Of a DNA stretch of 64,000 nucleotides, positions 22,301 through 36,800 are shown in pieces; the first letter of the stretch is position 1, and each line of letters opens with the position of its first letter. The position numbers were made by a program, and so were the translations under genes. Under the pieces are notes generated by a model. The model was not told where the DNA came from and did no database searches. It was given only the letters and a program-made list of their open reading frames with translations. Origin of the DNA: Phoronis australis (Eukaryota; Phoronida; Phoronidae); assembly GCA_002633005.1 (NCBI GenBank), contig NMRA01000005.1, positions 637,699 to 701,698 on the forward strand, in the 5' to 3' direction.

Positions 22301-24436
22301 GAGCTTGATTGATTTCCACTTTATTGTTAGACGGAACTGATTCGCCAAGGCAGTTTTTTATAACGTCAAATACACCTAATGTCAAACTCAACGCCTTTCA
22401 AGTCTCATGTTAACGAAATTCATATTTGCTTTGAAGCATTTTTTCAGCAGCGACTTTTCCTAGTTGGCTAAAGACCGAAGTAACCCAGATGAAATATGTC
22501 AAAAAGTCACCCGTACACTATTACCACTCCACTACCACTAACACTAACACTACCACTAACACTATACCACTACCACTAACGCTACCACTAACACTACCAC
22601 TAACACTACCACTAATACTACCACCACCACTGACACTACCACTACCACTACCATTAACACTATACAACTACCTCTACCACTAACACTACTACTACCACTA
22701 ACACTACCACTAACACTAACACTACCACTAACACTACCACTAACACTACCACTAACACTAACACTACCACTAACACTATACCACTACCACTAACACTACT
22801 ACTAATACTACCACCACCACTACCACTACCATTAACACTATACCACTACCTCTACCACTAACACTACTACTATTATTTTCACTACTTCTAGGTGTGTCAT
22901 AAAATGGTAGCCATTTTCGAAGTTCAGCGAACATTACCACACCACGACAAACCGTTACAAGACATTACGGATGAAGATACACCCAAAATTTGCAAAATGC
23001 CGTTATGTGAAGGTCATTTTAAGGATTATTTGTTCGATTGAAATTCTCCTCGAGTGCTCTTACCTCGCCTCCTCGATCTTGCATGTATTTTCTCGAATGT
23101 ACAATAAATGTGAAGAAAATGTAAATAAACGACCACACCGTCTGAGAAAATGTGTCGACGGAACCCTCTCGGTTACCTTTACTTTCAAGTTAACTACGTA
23201 GTAATGGTAACAGTATAGGGTAGGTGTTTTTGAAATTTTACATCTCGGCCAGGTGTGACTGGGGTATTACTAGACAATATCATCATGTCAACTGATCTCA
23301 GTAGAGACGGTGACCATCCCATGATTCCCATGCCATAGGTCCTCCATACGCGGTAAGCTTTTCGACTAATTATGCCTCAAGCTGATTACTGAAACCATTA
23401 AAGTCATGTTGCTATGAGCATACATGTAGAGGGAGACCTTAGGAGTTCGTTGATGTCTTTAACTCTTCCCGGCTCGAATAAATACTTCCGCAATCAAACG
23501 TTTTTCGAATAGTTCTTCGTTCATTTGTACAAACCGGCAACTGCATGGCCATTTACACTGCTCGCGCCAAGCGATATGACGTCATAAATCGTCAAAAAGC
23601 TTCCGTTGCAAGGAGAGCCTATGGAATATCCATCATCTCTACGGCGGCCATTTGAGACGGTTATATTGCCTATACTGAAATTCCTTAGATCGTCAACATT
23701 GTTCCAAGTGATCAACACTACCGTTATCTTGTTGATAAAATGAAAAACTATAACAACAATCAGCCCAGTATGAAAACAATTTTTTCACAAGCTGTCTTCT
23801 TTTTCCGAGCTCACCTTTGAATTCATTTAAGTCGATTTTCAAATTTGCCACCATACTGAGAAAATATTCGACAGTAGCTAGATGCATCTCTCTAAATATT
23901 TTCATCCCGTCGATAAATCTAAACCAAAAAGAGTTGACGACTAGCTCTTCCGGTACAAATGCCTGTTCTTCGACACATCCGGTAATCCAGAACAGTTCTG
24001 TAAAGAGTCTCTGGACAAGAGAAGAGTCCCGTATATTGAATTTGTAGCTAACGTATCGAGCAAAGTGCAACGCTTGCCAGCTCACTGTTCGATCATGACT
24101 GTGCCTGTTACGATTGGCGTACTCAACAATGTCCTTGATCACTTGAACGGGAGTTAGGTCTCTTAGTCCAATCATAATGCATAGTTTCCGTTCAATGTTT
24201 CTAAAAGTCTGTTCCTGATCTTGATAATCGACAAAGCTTTCAGCTATTCGGTACTCATTGAGAAGTTTGTCCAGTACATTTTGACACTCGCTTCGAACAG
24301 AACAAATGCATGGACTTTGAAAAGGACTTCGCATTAAATTGATTGAATCTGTGGTAGCTTCGTGTTCGACTGCAGATAGGCACAAGCAGTGTCTGCGTGT
24401 AAATTCGCGCGCTCTTTGCAGAAACGAAGGTATCAT
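19380..24436 (-). CDS. SOCS-box protein resembling ASB17
   Basis: Three exons on the minus strand: 24436-23815, 22276-22041 and 19766-19380; 414 aa. All junctions fit (AAAG|GTGAGC to TTTGCAG|ACATC, phase 1; CTTCAG|GTAGGC to TTTACAG|CTTG, phase 0). The ATG is the first Met after an in-frame stop. The C-terminus LRQCCRVILRK...LPPDIFKLDIPRHLQNYLDLL is a SOCS box, expected to bind Elongin B/C and CUL5. Exon 2 has one ankyrin-like stretch (SSMLFLAYSYQMEDLGLLLL). The tail, with a segment like KALRHCLRTVTTLSIEIGD before the SOCS box, resembles the testis-specific ASB17 of mammals; the first ~200 residues have no clear repeats and were recognised only weakly. It is head-to-head with the KLHL10-like gene. 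The SOCS box is firm; exact orthology is not. Confidence 0.75.
20238..20430 (+). mobile_element. Inverted-repeat element family B, copy 1
   Basis: Begins catgtgcacccccc and contains the family landmarks gaattgggcaa, agaaaaagtccgagaaaac, gacaaaagtcc and agtaaaaggtc. Lies inside intron 2 of the ASB17-like gene. The right terminal repeat is not clear in this copy. Confidence 0.65.
21454..21500 (-). pseudogene. Relic of the end of ASB17-like exon 2
   Basis: Minus-strand sequence here decodes to NASTGPVLQ, matching NASPTGPVLQ at the end of exon 2 (22041 region), and the DNA is similar (acagggccagtgttgcaa against acaggcccagtgcttcag). The splice donor is lost and the upstream part is not recognisable. 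It looks like a decayed partial exon duplication inside intron 2. Confidence 0.4.
22516..22885. repeat. ACACTA/CCACTA simple-sequence array
   Basis: About 370 bp of mixed hexamer repeats (ccacta and acacta, with runs of ccacca and ctattat). It lies in intron 1 of the ASB17-like gene. The open reading frame across it (TLPLTLPL...) is an artefact of the repeat. Confidence 0.95.
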
Positions 24437-24871
24437 TCTGAATTCTATAAACAGATCTCTTTGGTACTTTATTCATTTTCAATGTCTGCAGAGACTTCAG
24501 TTCGTTTCACAGTGGAGCAACACATGTCAAAAAATGCTGCTGCTGGTGCACTTTTAAAATCTTGCTGTTCATTGCTTGCTCAAACATTTCTACTTAAAGT
24601 GTGGAAAAGAAAGGGACCCCATCAACCCACCCCAAAAATAAAGGTCACGTGGTCTAAATGTGGAACTACACCGAGTCTACCTCATTTCATTATGACGTAG
24701 AGAGAAGACTGCGTCTGTGAGAAAAATCGATTTCAACAATCCACATAAAGTACATTATGTGAGATCTTATTCGCGTTATATTTCTATGATAAACGCAATG
24801 TACATGATTAAAATGTGGACTTATTTTAAAGGTTTATTCTATAACTGGTTGTAACGAGGTCAAGAGCGTAA
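24437..24871. promoter_or_regulatory. Divergent intergenic region between ASB17-like and KLHL10-like genes
   Basis: Only 435 bp separate the two start codons, which point away from each other, so both promoters and 5' UTRs should fit here. A CACGTG E-box occurs near 24643. No TATA box is convincing. A shared bidirectional promoter is inferred, not shown. Confidence 0.5.
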
Positions 24872-27800
24872 ATGGAGGACTGTTTCACTGAAACAGCAGA
24901 AGCGCTAAATACATTGCGCTTAGAAGGGAAGTTATGCGACGCCGTTCTTGTGGTCAACGGCCGGCAATTTCCAGTACATAGAGCCATAATGGCGGCAATT
25001 AGTCCATATTTCAAAGCATTGTTTACCAACGGTCTAAAAGAAACAGATAAATCAGAAATCATAATTCCTGATATGCCGGAGGAGGTCTTAGAAAACATAG
25101 TTGAATATGCATACACAAGAAAGGTAGGTTTTTGAACATTCATGGATCAACTCGTACGCTAACATTCTTGGCCTTATTTTGTCACCCAAACCTTATAACC
25201 TAGCCTAAGACAGACTTTGATTGTCAATCACAGCAGCTGATTTAATGCTTGTGGCCCAGTCGTGCTGCCGAAGAAAACCTATTTGCGCTAATTTCTCTAA
25301 TAATGGACTGAAAATTCGAAAACAACTAATATTTAATTTTTAATTTTAATACATTGTTGTTGGTCATTTGCCTTCCTTGCTGTTTTCTTTTTTTTTTCTT
25401 GTTTTTTTTTTTGACTTTCAAACTCGTACGCTTAACAGGCGCGTTGCTGCGATAGCAATTCTCATCCAGTACACATTTTGGCCATGAATAGCGACCAGCT
25501 CACTTAGATTTGTGACGGCGTCATCAAGCCCTTGATGGGCCAAAAATTTCGCTGGAGATTGTGGGGTGGAAGATGCACGCGTTTTCGTCAACTTGCGTGC
25601 AAACAGTATTAGCCTAAGCGAAACTTTGGTGGCGATCGGCATAAATGTGTTAGGCCGGGGACAGTGGTACCCCCACCAACATATTTGGACACAGTATATC
25701 ATCTATTAAAAAGATAATTGTTCCAGTGCTGCATTTATCCTGTGGTACTACCTTTGTCGGATATTTGAGCGATGAGGAACACCAGTTTTTGAAAATCTCC
25801 CCCCCCCCCCGTTATTTCGTTGCAATCAAAAACCCAGACCCGTTTACGCGTCCCAATTAACCTGTTTATTGTAAAGTGTCGGAGAATTCTAAACTAATGC
25901 AGACATTTGCCAACGTAATCACCAACAAATGGTTCCGTTATGAAAAGAAATTTAACAACCTTTTTGAATAGAGAAATATTGTTAGTGTAATCAAGTTTTC
26001 TGTACCCATTACTCAAAAAGTTAAGTTTTGATTAGGAACTTTAGGGAATTCAGAGTAATTGTTGTTAATATCGAGTATTGTTCGAGTGTATGGAAAAGCT
26101 CTGTTCTCTCATCATTTTTTTACTGTGCAGTCAAAATATACAAGTGCATGAGCTTATAAAATGACGTCACTACACAAACAAAATGGTGTAGTGTCCCTAA
26201 ACTTGTCGTTGTTGAGGAACAATACGCATCTTGATCTGTATAAGCTAATTTCGTGATTGCGGAGAACTTCGTGAAGTTAGGGCACTGTAAATCTAAATCA
26301 GTATTATACTGGTTGAAGTTGTGCATAAGTGAGACTGTTGAAGTGCTTTCTTTTATTTTAGTGGTTAAGGAATTCCAGTTATCCATGCACTAACTATGAG
26401 GGAAAGTGGAATAGAGTTACTATGTCGCAGCCCAAGTCTAGTGCATTGCTCTTGTAAGAATCAAATGAGACTTTACTTGAATAGTTGGTTTTGTTGTTTA
26501 AGTATAAATAAAAGTATAAATGGACACGTGAAGTTTACGACGAGTAACTAGTTTGTTCCAGCTGAGATTATTTAGCAAATTGATTGATTGTATTGGATCC
26601 TTTGAAAGCTCCGGTTATGGCTAAAATTGCCAACTGGTACTGTTATCTTTTTGAAATATCAAAATCATTGAAGTATGCCAGCGTTCGATGATTGGTATAT
26701 GATATCACAGTAATCTAGCACAAAGACTTGAAAATTTTTAAGATACGTGTGGCGTTAAGATGACGAGAAACAATTTTCATCGGATTACTTAACTTCTGTG
26801 CCTTTACGGCAGTGAGGTATGGTTGCAAGGGTTTCATCCAATATATACCACGGTGTGTGTGTGTGTGNTGTGTGATAGTCTATGTTGTTGGATTTAGAAA
26901 ATGTTAAATCATCACTTTTTCAGGTTTAAAATTCATGCTGCATTTATGGGACTTGAGACAAAGAATTTGTCCAGGTCAGACTGTAACTGTAGGGAGTTCT
27001 AAGGATGAGCTTTTGGGAATGGGTAGAAAATTGCTGTCGTCAGGGTATATGAAGGTTTTCGAATTTATTGAATCCGGAAGATCGCTAATTAATGTAAGAA
27101 GAGGAGAGGGCCTATGACTCTCCACAGGGGTACTCCTTCATTGACGTAGCCGGGCGAAGACGAGGATTACAGGACTTCATCTATCCCTTTTCAATTGCGA
27201 CAAGCGAGATATGACTGTAGAAGAAAGAAGAGAGTGCACGAGTAACCATAAAATTGTAACTTGTGTGGCAGTAGATCGTGATGAACGATATCAAATGCTG
27301 ACGCAATGTCAAGAAAAATCGATCCTACGTTAAGCCTTGCTGAAAGTATTAAACTTTTTGGTGAAAAACATATTTATATTTTCCATACTTTTTGGGTGCT
27401 CTAAACTTTTCTTACACTCTTTGTTGCTTCCTCGTTGTTAGTATTGAAGCATTCGTTAGCATTGCTGATCAACAATGAGAGTCCTATAGTGTGTTTTCAG
27501 AAACAGTTATGAGTCCATTCAGTCATGAAGAGTGTCGGTGTCTGTCACTGTACTAACTGTTTAATGTCAAGAATAAGCTGGAATGTTGTAATGGTGATTT
27601 GAGTGCAGCGAAATTTGAAGCTGGTCACGTGACAGGCGTTGGCACTTGAGTCATGAAACCCAAAGTGTATTAAAACTGCATTAATTGGTAATTTATGCTG
27701 GATCCTTATACAGCCCTGTGACAGAGTCCAGTTTTGTACTTTTTATGGAAAAAAATTACTTTTTGATGAGAATGTGGATACTTTTTCAATTTTAACGAGT

Positions 27801-30800
27801 AGCAGGTGGCAGCACTGATTTTGAGCAAAAATTGTATTTTCAATATTCATTTACACAATTGAAATGAAGCATGAAATTTCAATTCCTGTTTTTCATATTG
27901 GAAATGAGATGTTGAACAAAAGTGGGGCTTCCATTTTCGCTTAGTCGTATATTGGGAATGGGATATTGAGCAAAAGTTGGATTTTCTACTCATTTGTATA
28001 ATGAAAATTGAGCTATCATAATACGCATTGATTTAACCAACTATGGGGCTGGTCTAGAAAAGTTTGTCTGAGTTATACAGTTTCTCAACTAAATCTGTTA
28101 TGAAGATTTGACCCTTGAAGTATACCTTGAAACATTCTATACGTCATGTTTTATCGAGTGCTGATTCTGTGATTCTGTTTTTCAGGTAAAGGTTTCCTCG
28201 GGAAATGTGGAAATTTTATTACCATACGCGGAACAATTTCACATAAATGGGATAACAAATGCGTGTTGCAATTTTCTAGAAAATCAACTTATGCCTGAAA
28301 ATTGTGTGGGCATCTACAAATTTGCGGACGCTTTCTTCCTAACATGCTTGCGAGACAAAGCGAGAAGGTTTATCACACATCATTTCCAGACTGTCGGTTA
28401 TCAAAGCTCAGAGCTTTTGCAGCTGGATATCAAAGACATTTGCTCTATTCTGAGTGACGACTACCTCAACACCAGATTTGAGGAAGACGTGTTCAACATA
28501 GCGAAACGTTGGGTCGAGTTCGATCTGCAAAACCGGTCAAAACACTTACCAGTCTTACTACACTGCGTCCGTTTCGGACTTATTCATCTAGACTTCTTCA
28601 AGCCTCAAATACACGATTGCAGTTTGGTGAAGAATAACAGTGAGTGTGCCGCCATCATCAAAGACGCTTGGGATTTTCTTACAGCTTTGGAACAGGACGA
28701 ATCGAAGAGGCACGACCTACGGAACCCTCACGTGCGGCCCCGAATACCACACGAGGTTTGTGTCCATTATTAAGTCAGTCACCGACTCAACCACGAGTCG
28801 GTTGACCAAGAACTGTCAAACGACTTGTGGATACGGACGACATTTCGTAGGTCCGTGCAACAAGTTATTCCACAGGGAAATAAAATGTTTAAATCGATAT
28901 CAAAAAATTAGAGAACTAGCAGCAGAAATTATGCCTAGTTATCAAATGTATTAATCGTCACTTGGCATTGTTTCTGAAGGTCGAGATTACAAGACCATGT
29001 AATGCATTTTTCGCCTAGGAATACTCGTATGTGGTAATCTGGCCAGATACAGGGGCCGATCCAGGATTTTGAGTTAGGGGGAGCAGGGCAGAATATTAGC
29101 CAGGATTTTGCCCGTCAGACATTCGCACCTTCGAACTGCCACATGGAATATGGGAGAATTTAAGGGGACCTTGCCCACCCCCTTCCCACCTAAATCCGCC
29201 ACTGAAATATCAATAAGATAATGCACGTTAGTGTTAGTGAATGGTTATATAATATCAGTGATGCTTTGATTGACAGTTCATTAGGCTCGATGCATGGTGT
29301 TATTTGTGCATGACTGTCAACGATGAGATTCCGACAAAGGCCAATCCCCGTCTTCGTCTCTTTGTCAGGCCATATTGGCGGTATTATAATATTGCTCAGT
29401 GTAACATAGACGTGTACTGCGTGAGGACTGGATGGAGTTTCTTTTTCGAGTGACGTGCTTAACTTAAAACCAGTCTCCCATTGTACGACGAAAATCTGAG
29501 GAAGCACACATACAGGCACGCACGCACGCACAGAGGGAGAGGGAGAGGGACGCGCAATTGCTTCAGGAGTTTCCTTTTTTGAATGGCGTGCTGTACTAAA
29601 ATCACGCTCATTCTTCGTAGTAGGACGAAACTATCTAACGTAAACATATACATCAAATTGTGAGTAATTTTCTACCGAATACACAGTCACGTGTTTGAAT
29701 TATGTTCAATTTCTTTGTCTTTAGTGGAAACCCTGCTTAAAATACGAGTAGACAATTCAGGAAGTTTTTTGTTAATTAAACTGAACAAGCAAGCTTTCAA
29801 CAAGTGCCATTCATATTCCAATCGCCAATATACGAGAAACTTCCGACAAACTAATCCAGCCAAGGTAAAATATGGGAAAAGCGACCAGAACGATTCACGC
29901 TACTATATCGTCATTTCCCTTTTTGCGCCTCGAAGCACGTGTCAATCCCCTCAGGCTGACCATAATCATCGGCCGATACTTGTTGTTAACAATTGTTAAT
30001 AGGAAATAAATATACTTTTCCCTTTTTGGCTCATGTTCAATGGGCTGACATTTTTTTAATTATGGCTTGGTCGATGTTTTCCATTCCTTCATTGAATCGA
30101 AGCCTTCTTAAAAGAGTCGATGTCATTTTTCACCAATCAAAGTGCAGTGCTGTACACTAGTGATAACACGCGAACAAATGACATCATCCAAAATGTTCAT
30201 GTAGGCGTGAGACTACGACGTTTTTTGTTTCGGTTGTGTTCGCAAGGGGCAGTCCACCAATCATGCAAGAACGTACAACTCAAGCCTTCTGTCAGTCGTG
30301 AAAAGATAGAGCTGTAGAGTTCTATGGTGAAAGAAATGGTGTACGAGAAAAACAACGAGTTTGTAAGAAGTGAATTACGCCGGATTAACGAGAATGGGAA
30401 GAGCTTAAAGGACGTGATGGTGTCGACGGCAACGACAGTGGAAACGAAAAAGTCGTTAGTACTATTGTGATGATGACCCTGTTACGTAGGATGACGATGA
30501 CGACGACGACGACGACGACAATGATGTCATGATAAACGAAGTCTGGGATATCAGTGGTAGTAACACTGTAAGGACGACGTTGTATGCGCGCACCCAGACT
30601 AAAAGATGGGAGGCTCGAATTTTTGAAAATGTGGACCTTATACTGAGATTCACGGGGTACGTTCAGAGCTATGAATTGTGCATTCACGGAATTTTCCTGA
30701 CCTTTGTCTCGTTTCCAACTTTTTTTCGTAGTTTTTGTTTCTCTGAGACGGACATTTTTGCCCCCTTTGCTAAATGAGGGGTTCGTTCGAGCCATCGAGA

Positions 30801-33800
30801 CCCCGCCCCGGGTGTGCGCATGCGTCGACAAAGGTGTCAGCTGGATAAACTCCATTCTATTTTTCTTTATACGCTGCAGGTGATATTTGCAACGGGTGGC
30901 TGGACGGGCGGTAGTCCAACAACTTTTCTAGAATCCTACGACACGAGAGCAGACCGCTGGTTCTCTCAACCATTCGTGGCAGACAAAACGCCGAGGGCTT
31001 ACCACGGATGTGTAGAATTAAAAGGCCTTGTCTACGTTCTTGGTAATCAGACGTTCCACTTAACTAGTGCATTTTTAAGCTAAGTTATGTTTGCAGTTCG
31101 CGCGTGTAGCAAAGAACCGAAGTTCGGATTTTCAAGTGATATGATCCATGCATCGATATTTGGAAAACCATTGTTTTGATTCATGTTTGAGGTGAAAGTC
31201 TTTATATTTTATTTTCTTACAATTAGTTTACTGTGCTACTTTCACCTGATAAAACCATGGACCGAATGTTCTTCGTTGGTTGCGTCGGACGCTAACTTGT
31301 TTTATTCCACATAGAAATTTGACATGGTACTCGCTGAATCTATAGAAGCGCTGTGCGGGGATAGAGGTTATGCAGAACCATCCTCAAACGTCAGCGCATT
31401 CAGCCAAATACATGTATCTAATTGTAGATTTTATCTCGGTGTATATTTTCTGAAATTGGAAACTCTGTAGAATCGAGACCATGCATGTGTTTCAAGTAAA
31501 ATTTAGCGGTACAGCCTTCTTAAGATGTGAAAGCGAACAACTAACAGGTTAACTAACTCAGTAAGTTTCAAAATAAGGAAGAAGTGAGCTCGGCAGTAAT
31601 AAGAAAACTGAGTGCCGAATGCGTGTCCTCCTGGCGGCGAGGAAGAAAGGTAAAGTGCACGCGGCCAAGCTGTACACTCTGCACTCGTTCAGATGTTCTT
31701 AATAAACTTCTCTAGTAAAACAAAAGAACGCACATTTCAGTCATCGCCCGTTTTATTGGAGGTACGACAATTTGATTATGTTTCCAGTCTCTGGCTAATC
31801 CACCGCTGAGTCTGCCAGTTTTCGAATACTCTTTCCCAATCTGTGGCATATTTAGACTGAAACTCGCTTTTCTAAATGATCAAATCCCCTTTGAAACCCA
31901 ATAACATTACAATTGTAATTGCTAACCTGTACCGTTTTGGGAGAATAACTATTACCAGAGTATTGTGTAGTTGGACACGATGCCTGAACTTTAAAATCCC
32001 GCGCCAGGCAAAGTATGCTTGCGAGTAAGGCAGTACAAGAAGGGTCACATGCTTCAACAATTGGGCAAGATGCGAATTAATGGCGTCTAGTATTTTTGCT
32101 GAAATATAAGCATGAAAATCCCATTCACTAAAATTAAAGTGTACTTGCTGAGTAACTTTTGAAGTGTTGCCTGAGATATGAATTCGTGTAATTCTGTTCA
32201 ACTTTGCGCATTTTAGCCACGCTTCTTTGTCGCTGACTTTGTCACTTACTGCTGCACCGACACATATTCTATTTGAATTGAGTAGGTGGTTTCGACGGAA
32301 CAACATATTTCAACAGCGTTCGTGCATTCAACCCAGTCACAAAATTATGGCACGAAGTGGCTCCTATGTACAAGCAGAGGTGTTACGTCAGCACCACAGT
32401 TGCGGATGGCTCCATCTACGCATGCGGGGGCTTCGATGGTCGCGAGAGGCTGCAGAGTGCTGAGAAGTACAGTCCTTCAGCCAATCAGTGGACTTGTCTT
32501 CCGGACATGCTCAGACGGCGCTCAGATGCTAACGCCGCGTTTTGTGCAGGTGAGAAAATGCGCGGAGAGAGCACAATGATAAACACCAAATGCGTTCAAG
32601 ATAAAAAATACGTTTGTGTAATTTAACAGCAAATTTTCACCAGTGCGCGGTTGAGGACCGTACCGGCTTCTACAGATTGTATTTGACTTCCTGAAAATCC
32701 TCTCATGTACCAAAGTTGAGTTGCGATAGTAAAGAGAGCTTACTATGTACACGTAATTCACATTTATTCACATTCTAACCGGGCTCGTCCGTCATCATGG
32801 AAAAAGGGGTACAAAGCAATTTATGCACCAGATGATGTTTTTCACAAACCTTTTCGCCCTGGTGGATTCTACCCGCCATAATGATGGATGTGTCAGATCA
32901 AAGATCTAGGAATAAATTTAAATTATGTGTAGGATACTTGTCACATTGTGATCCTCAGTCCTCTGATTTAAGTGAGAGGAAGCGGAACGTGTAAAAGGGA
33001 TCCCAGGTCCACTAATATAGGTAACTCTATTTGCGCCCTCTTTTAGGTAAGATCTTTGTCTGTGGCGGGTTTGACGGCCAGGAGTGCCTGGACACGGCGG
33101 AGGTGTTTGAGTTGAGCACGGAGCAGTGGTCGGTGATCCCGCCAATGAGGGAGAGGCGCAGCGGCGTCAGCCTAGTCTCCTACAGAGGCAATGTGCACGC
33201 GCTTGGGGGATTCAACGGCTGGCACAGGCTAGCATGTGGTGAGAAAATCGTTAGTTTGTTTTCATGTCCGGCGGTCCGAAACCAATGGGCATCGATTTTA
33301 GGAACGATGAGGATTTCCTACGCTGGCCCAAAGATTACACGTGTTTTCTGACATTTATAAGTTTTTAGTTTGTTTTTGCATTTCCACCCGGGTTATGCTT
33401 TCTGTGTTAGTTATTTTCTAGCCCGGTAGAAATGTTTTGTGCTCGGATATAATACTTTTTACTCCAGTAAATGTTTTACACTCTGGTAGTAATGCTTTTC
33501 TCTCTCTTGGAAAATAAAATTTAAAAATGTTGTCTCTGGGCCACCGTAGATTTGGAAAAAATGAAAAAGAGTTGACTAAATATTCCATCTCTTGTCCTAA
33601 TGGCGGATAAATACTTGGCGGGTAAATCTAGTATTGCGCTTTCGCCGATTTCCCCTCAGCATTTGACACTCTCCCCGCCATAATGATTTTCTGAGATTAG
33701 TCTCTACGGCGGAATCAAACACTCGATAAATGGCAAAGTGTTTTCAGAGCATAAAACTGGTATTGTTGATTTCACCAAATTTCTGTCAGACAACGACGAG

Positions 33801-36800
33801 AATTGGTGATTTGTATTAAAGTCACAAAAACACAGCAGGTTTTGCTTGTCAAAGTTAGTAACTTCAAGAAGTCTATTATAAATAGATAATTGATAATTAA
33901 AAATGCGTTTTTCGTATGTAAAACCGGTAATGTGAATTTAATTTAATACTTATATACTTGTTATACGTTTTTACTTCGTCTTACTTGCCACGGCCTCAAT
34001 AGCGCAATCGACTTCTTACAAGCAGCCAACAAATGCACGAGTCCACAGTTTCGAGTTAAGCATGCGCAGTGTTTGCGCATTCGCTTGGTTGAGAACTAGG
34101 TAGAGTAAACAAGCAGATTTTTATATTGCGCTCTACATGGACCAGACAGTAAAGTGCAGATTTCTCCTATAATAGCGAGTAAACGGTGAAAACTGCTCGT
34201 CCTGAGAGGGGGGCTAGGAGGTTCAATGAGAACGAACAATGAATTCGAGTAGAATGAGTAAAACCGGTATTTACTACATATAGGCTAACGCAAGCCAATT
34301 GTAATTGTACACGTAAAGTGTTACGTGACCGTAGTAAATGTATAACATGCGGCTCAATAGATACAAAGCCTAGGAGAAAATAAGAAAATAAAAAACAGTG
34401 AACACAAAAATGAGAATAATGTTCGAAACGCACCCTAGCATCACTACTAAATGACACAACTTCACTCGCTTATGAATTAGAAAAGAATCGACTGGGAATG
34501 AATGCCGTTTCTATCCGTCTATTATCACAGGAGAGCGATATGACCACGCCACCAAGCGATGGGTACCCATCCAAAAAATGTTCACAGCCAGAAGCAACTT
34601 CTCGTGCGTTGTTATGGACAACATGATATTCGCCATTGGTGGATTTAACGGTAAGACAGTGCGTGCCAAAAACGCTCATCTTCGGTCACTGAGCTTATAC
34701 GGACTCATTGACCTAATGATTAAAATGTTATATATAGGTGCGCAACCGGAGGGTCTTGTGTTCTATTTCGTGAACTTGGCGACGTTTTGTTCTCACTCCA
34801 CACTCAGTCGCTCGAACCAAAGAACAATTCGTTGGATTCTCTCAAAAGCAAAAGTAGAGCAGATTTAAAATGATGCAGGGCATCAATTACGATGAGTGTT
34901 CGCAAAAGGTCACAACCCATTCAGGGTTCATATAATTCAATTGTTATTTGTATGAATTATTACACTAACTTCGAGTCTATACTTACATTGGCGCGACGTT
35001 TCGGTCGGACACTTAGTCTCCGGCCACCATCATATATTACAACGTTCTTGTAAGAACAAGCACTCGAATCTGGTACACTCTTGGTCGGCACTTGGATTGC
35101 ATTTTTCTGGGTGCAGCGCGGGGTTCAAACCTGGGATTTCCATTGAAAACTCCAAGTACTAGGTCTCTGAGTCATTTCACTGCACATATACCGGTGCTCG
35201 AGAAATGACCAACCGAAACATCGTGTGTACATGTAATTAGGCTTGAGATTGATGTAAATACACCGGAAACGTTTTAGAAATGATGTTAAGTGTTTGAGTT
35301 ACACCTGGTGGTAAACAAAGACAGCAAATTCCGAAGCTGTTTGGGCTCAGACATAGGCTTTGCAAAATCACATTGTCTTTGTACTCTAAATCGATGCAAT
35401 AAGGCCTAATTCTGATAAGGACATTTTGTACTCTGGTAAAATGCAACCGGTGCATCTTGTTGTACGCCGAGAACAATGGTCTTGTGTACAGTCGATCACT
35501 TCTTTTGACACTTACATTATAAATAATTAAATAAGAAAATGTATTAGGACAGGTCGCACAATTTCTTCATGAAGATAAAAATATGTAGAAGCCGTTACAG
35601 GAGATAAAAATTAAACCTTCAAGTACAAAAGTTCACTTTTGTCATACACTATTTCGAAAGTAAAAACAATGACAATGGTATTATATCATTCGAACAAAAA
35701 CAAAACACAGAAACTCTAAAGATAATTCCTTTCAGCTAGAATTTCAAAATTTTGAAAATCCAATATACATAGGCAAGGTTTCATGTAATGATAAGTAACC
35801 ACTAGACAATACAAATTTACATGTGTGAAGCAAATTCTCTTTTCATCTACATGTACATGTACAAGTACGAAATATAAAAAATAACCAAAGTTTGTTCTAA
35901 GTTGCGCCAGTTTGTACAATTGCGACAGTTCGTGATCTTGTAAGGCTCTTCCTCGTGGTTACTTTGATAGGTACTACGACAGTGGCTCATGTAGAGTGTT
36001 ATGATGGCGATGTAGACGACTGGTACGACGCAACGGACATGAACATCAACAGGTAAATGATTTGGGAACCACTTATCAGTAGGAGTAAAAAAATAGGCAT
36101 GTCTTTGAAGTTACAGCATCCTATGAAGACACTTTTTTCTATCAATATGAATAGCTATTAAAATGGTTTCCAAGGCAGAACGGTCGATGCAGTTCAAAAA
36201 ATTATTGATTCCTCTCCAAGAGTCTCAAAAAGATTTAATATTTTTTGGGACAAGTGGGGCCACACATCTTTCAGGCGTCAACTAACTTAACCTCTCTCTG
36301 TCTGTTATGGTCATGACACTGTGTCATTCTGGCAATTATTACACAGCGGCTGATACACTTGTCTCCTGATTGACTGAAATGAAATGCGGTACGATGACTT
36401 CCGATATAACGCAATAAATTGACCAACGTGACCACTGAATATCACTTTTCATTCATGCCGCCCGTGCGTTAGATGTCGCCATTCGCGATCAGACCAATCA
36501 GATTGTCATGTTTTATCCCGTAGAAGGGTGGGCCCAGGTTGTCACTGACCGGTGATAATAGTGTTCGGTGCTGCGATAGAGTGAAGACTGGTTCAAGATA
36601 ATCCCGATCGTACGTGCACAAGTCTACTCAATCAAAACCTTGACGTAGTGTTTATTCTGTGCTTAAGCAAGTGCTGCTAAGCTTTCACTTGTAACTGTAT
36701 CACAATTTAACTCTTTAACTTTACTTTAACTGATGCTCATTAATCCGTGCCTGGGTACTTATAGTCTCCTGCGATGTTCTGGAACTATCCAGACCGGACG

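Noticed and set aside
22489-22683. 64-aa Thr/Leu/Pro-rich open frame
   Set aside because: Translation of the ACACTA/CCACTA simple repeat.
30385-30855. 156-aa minus-strand frame with poly-Val/poly-Ser
   Set aside because: Made from a GAC microsatellite plus a family B repeat; no conserved domain and antisense to the KLHL10-like intron.
32918-33145. 75-aa minus-strand frame
   Set aside because: Antisense shadow of KLHL10-like exon 5.
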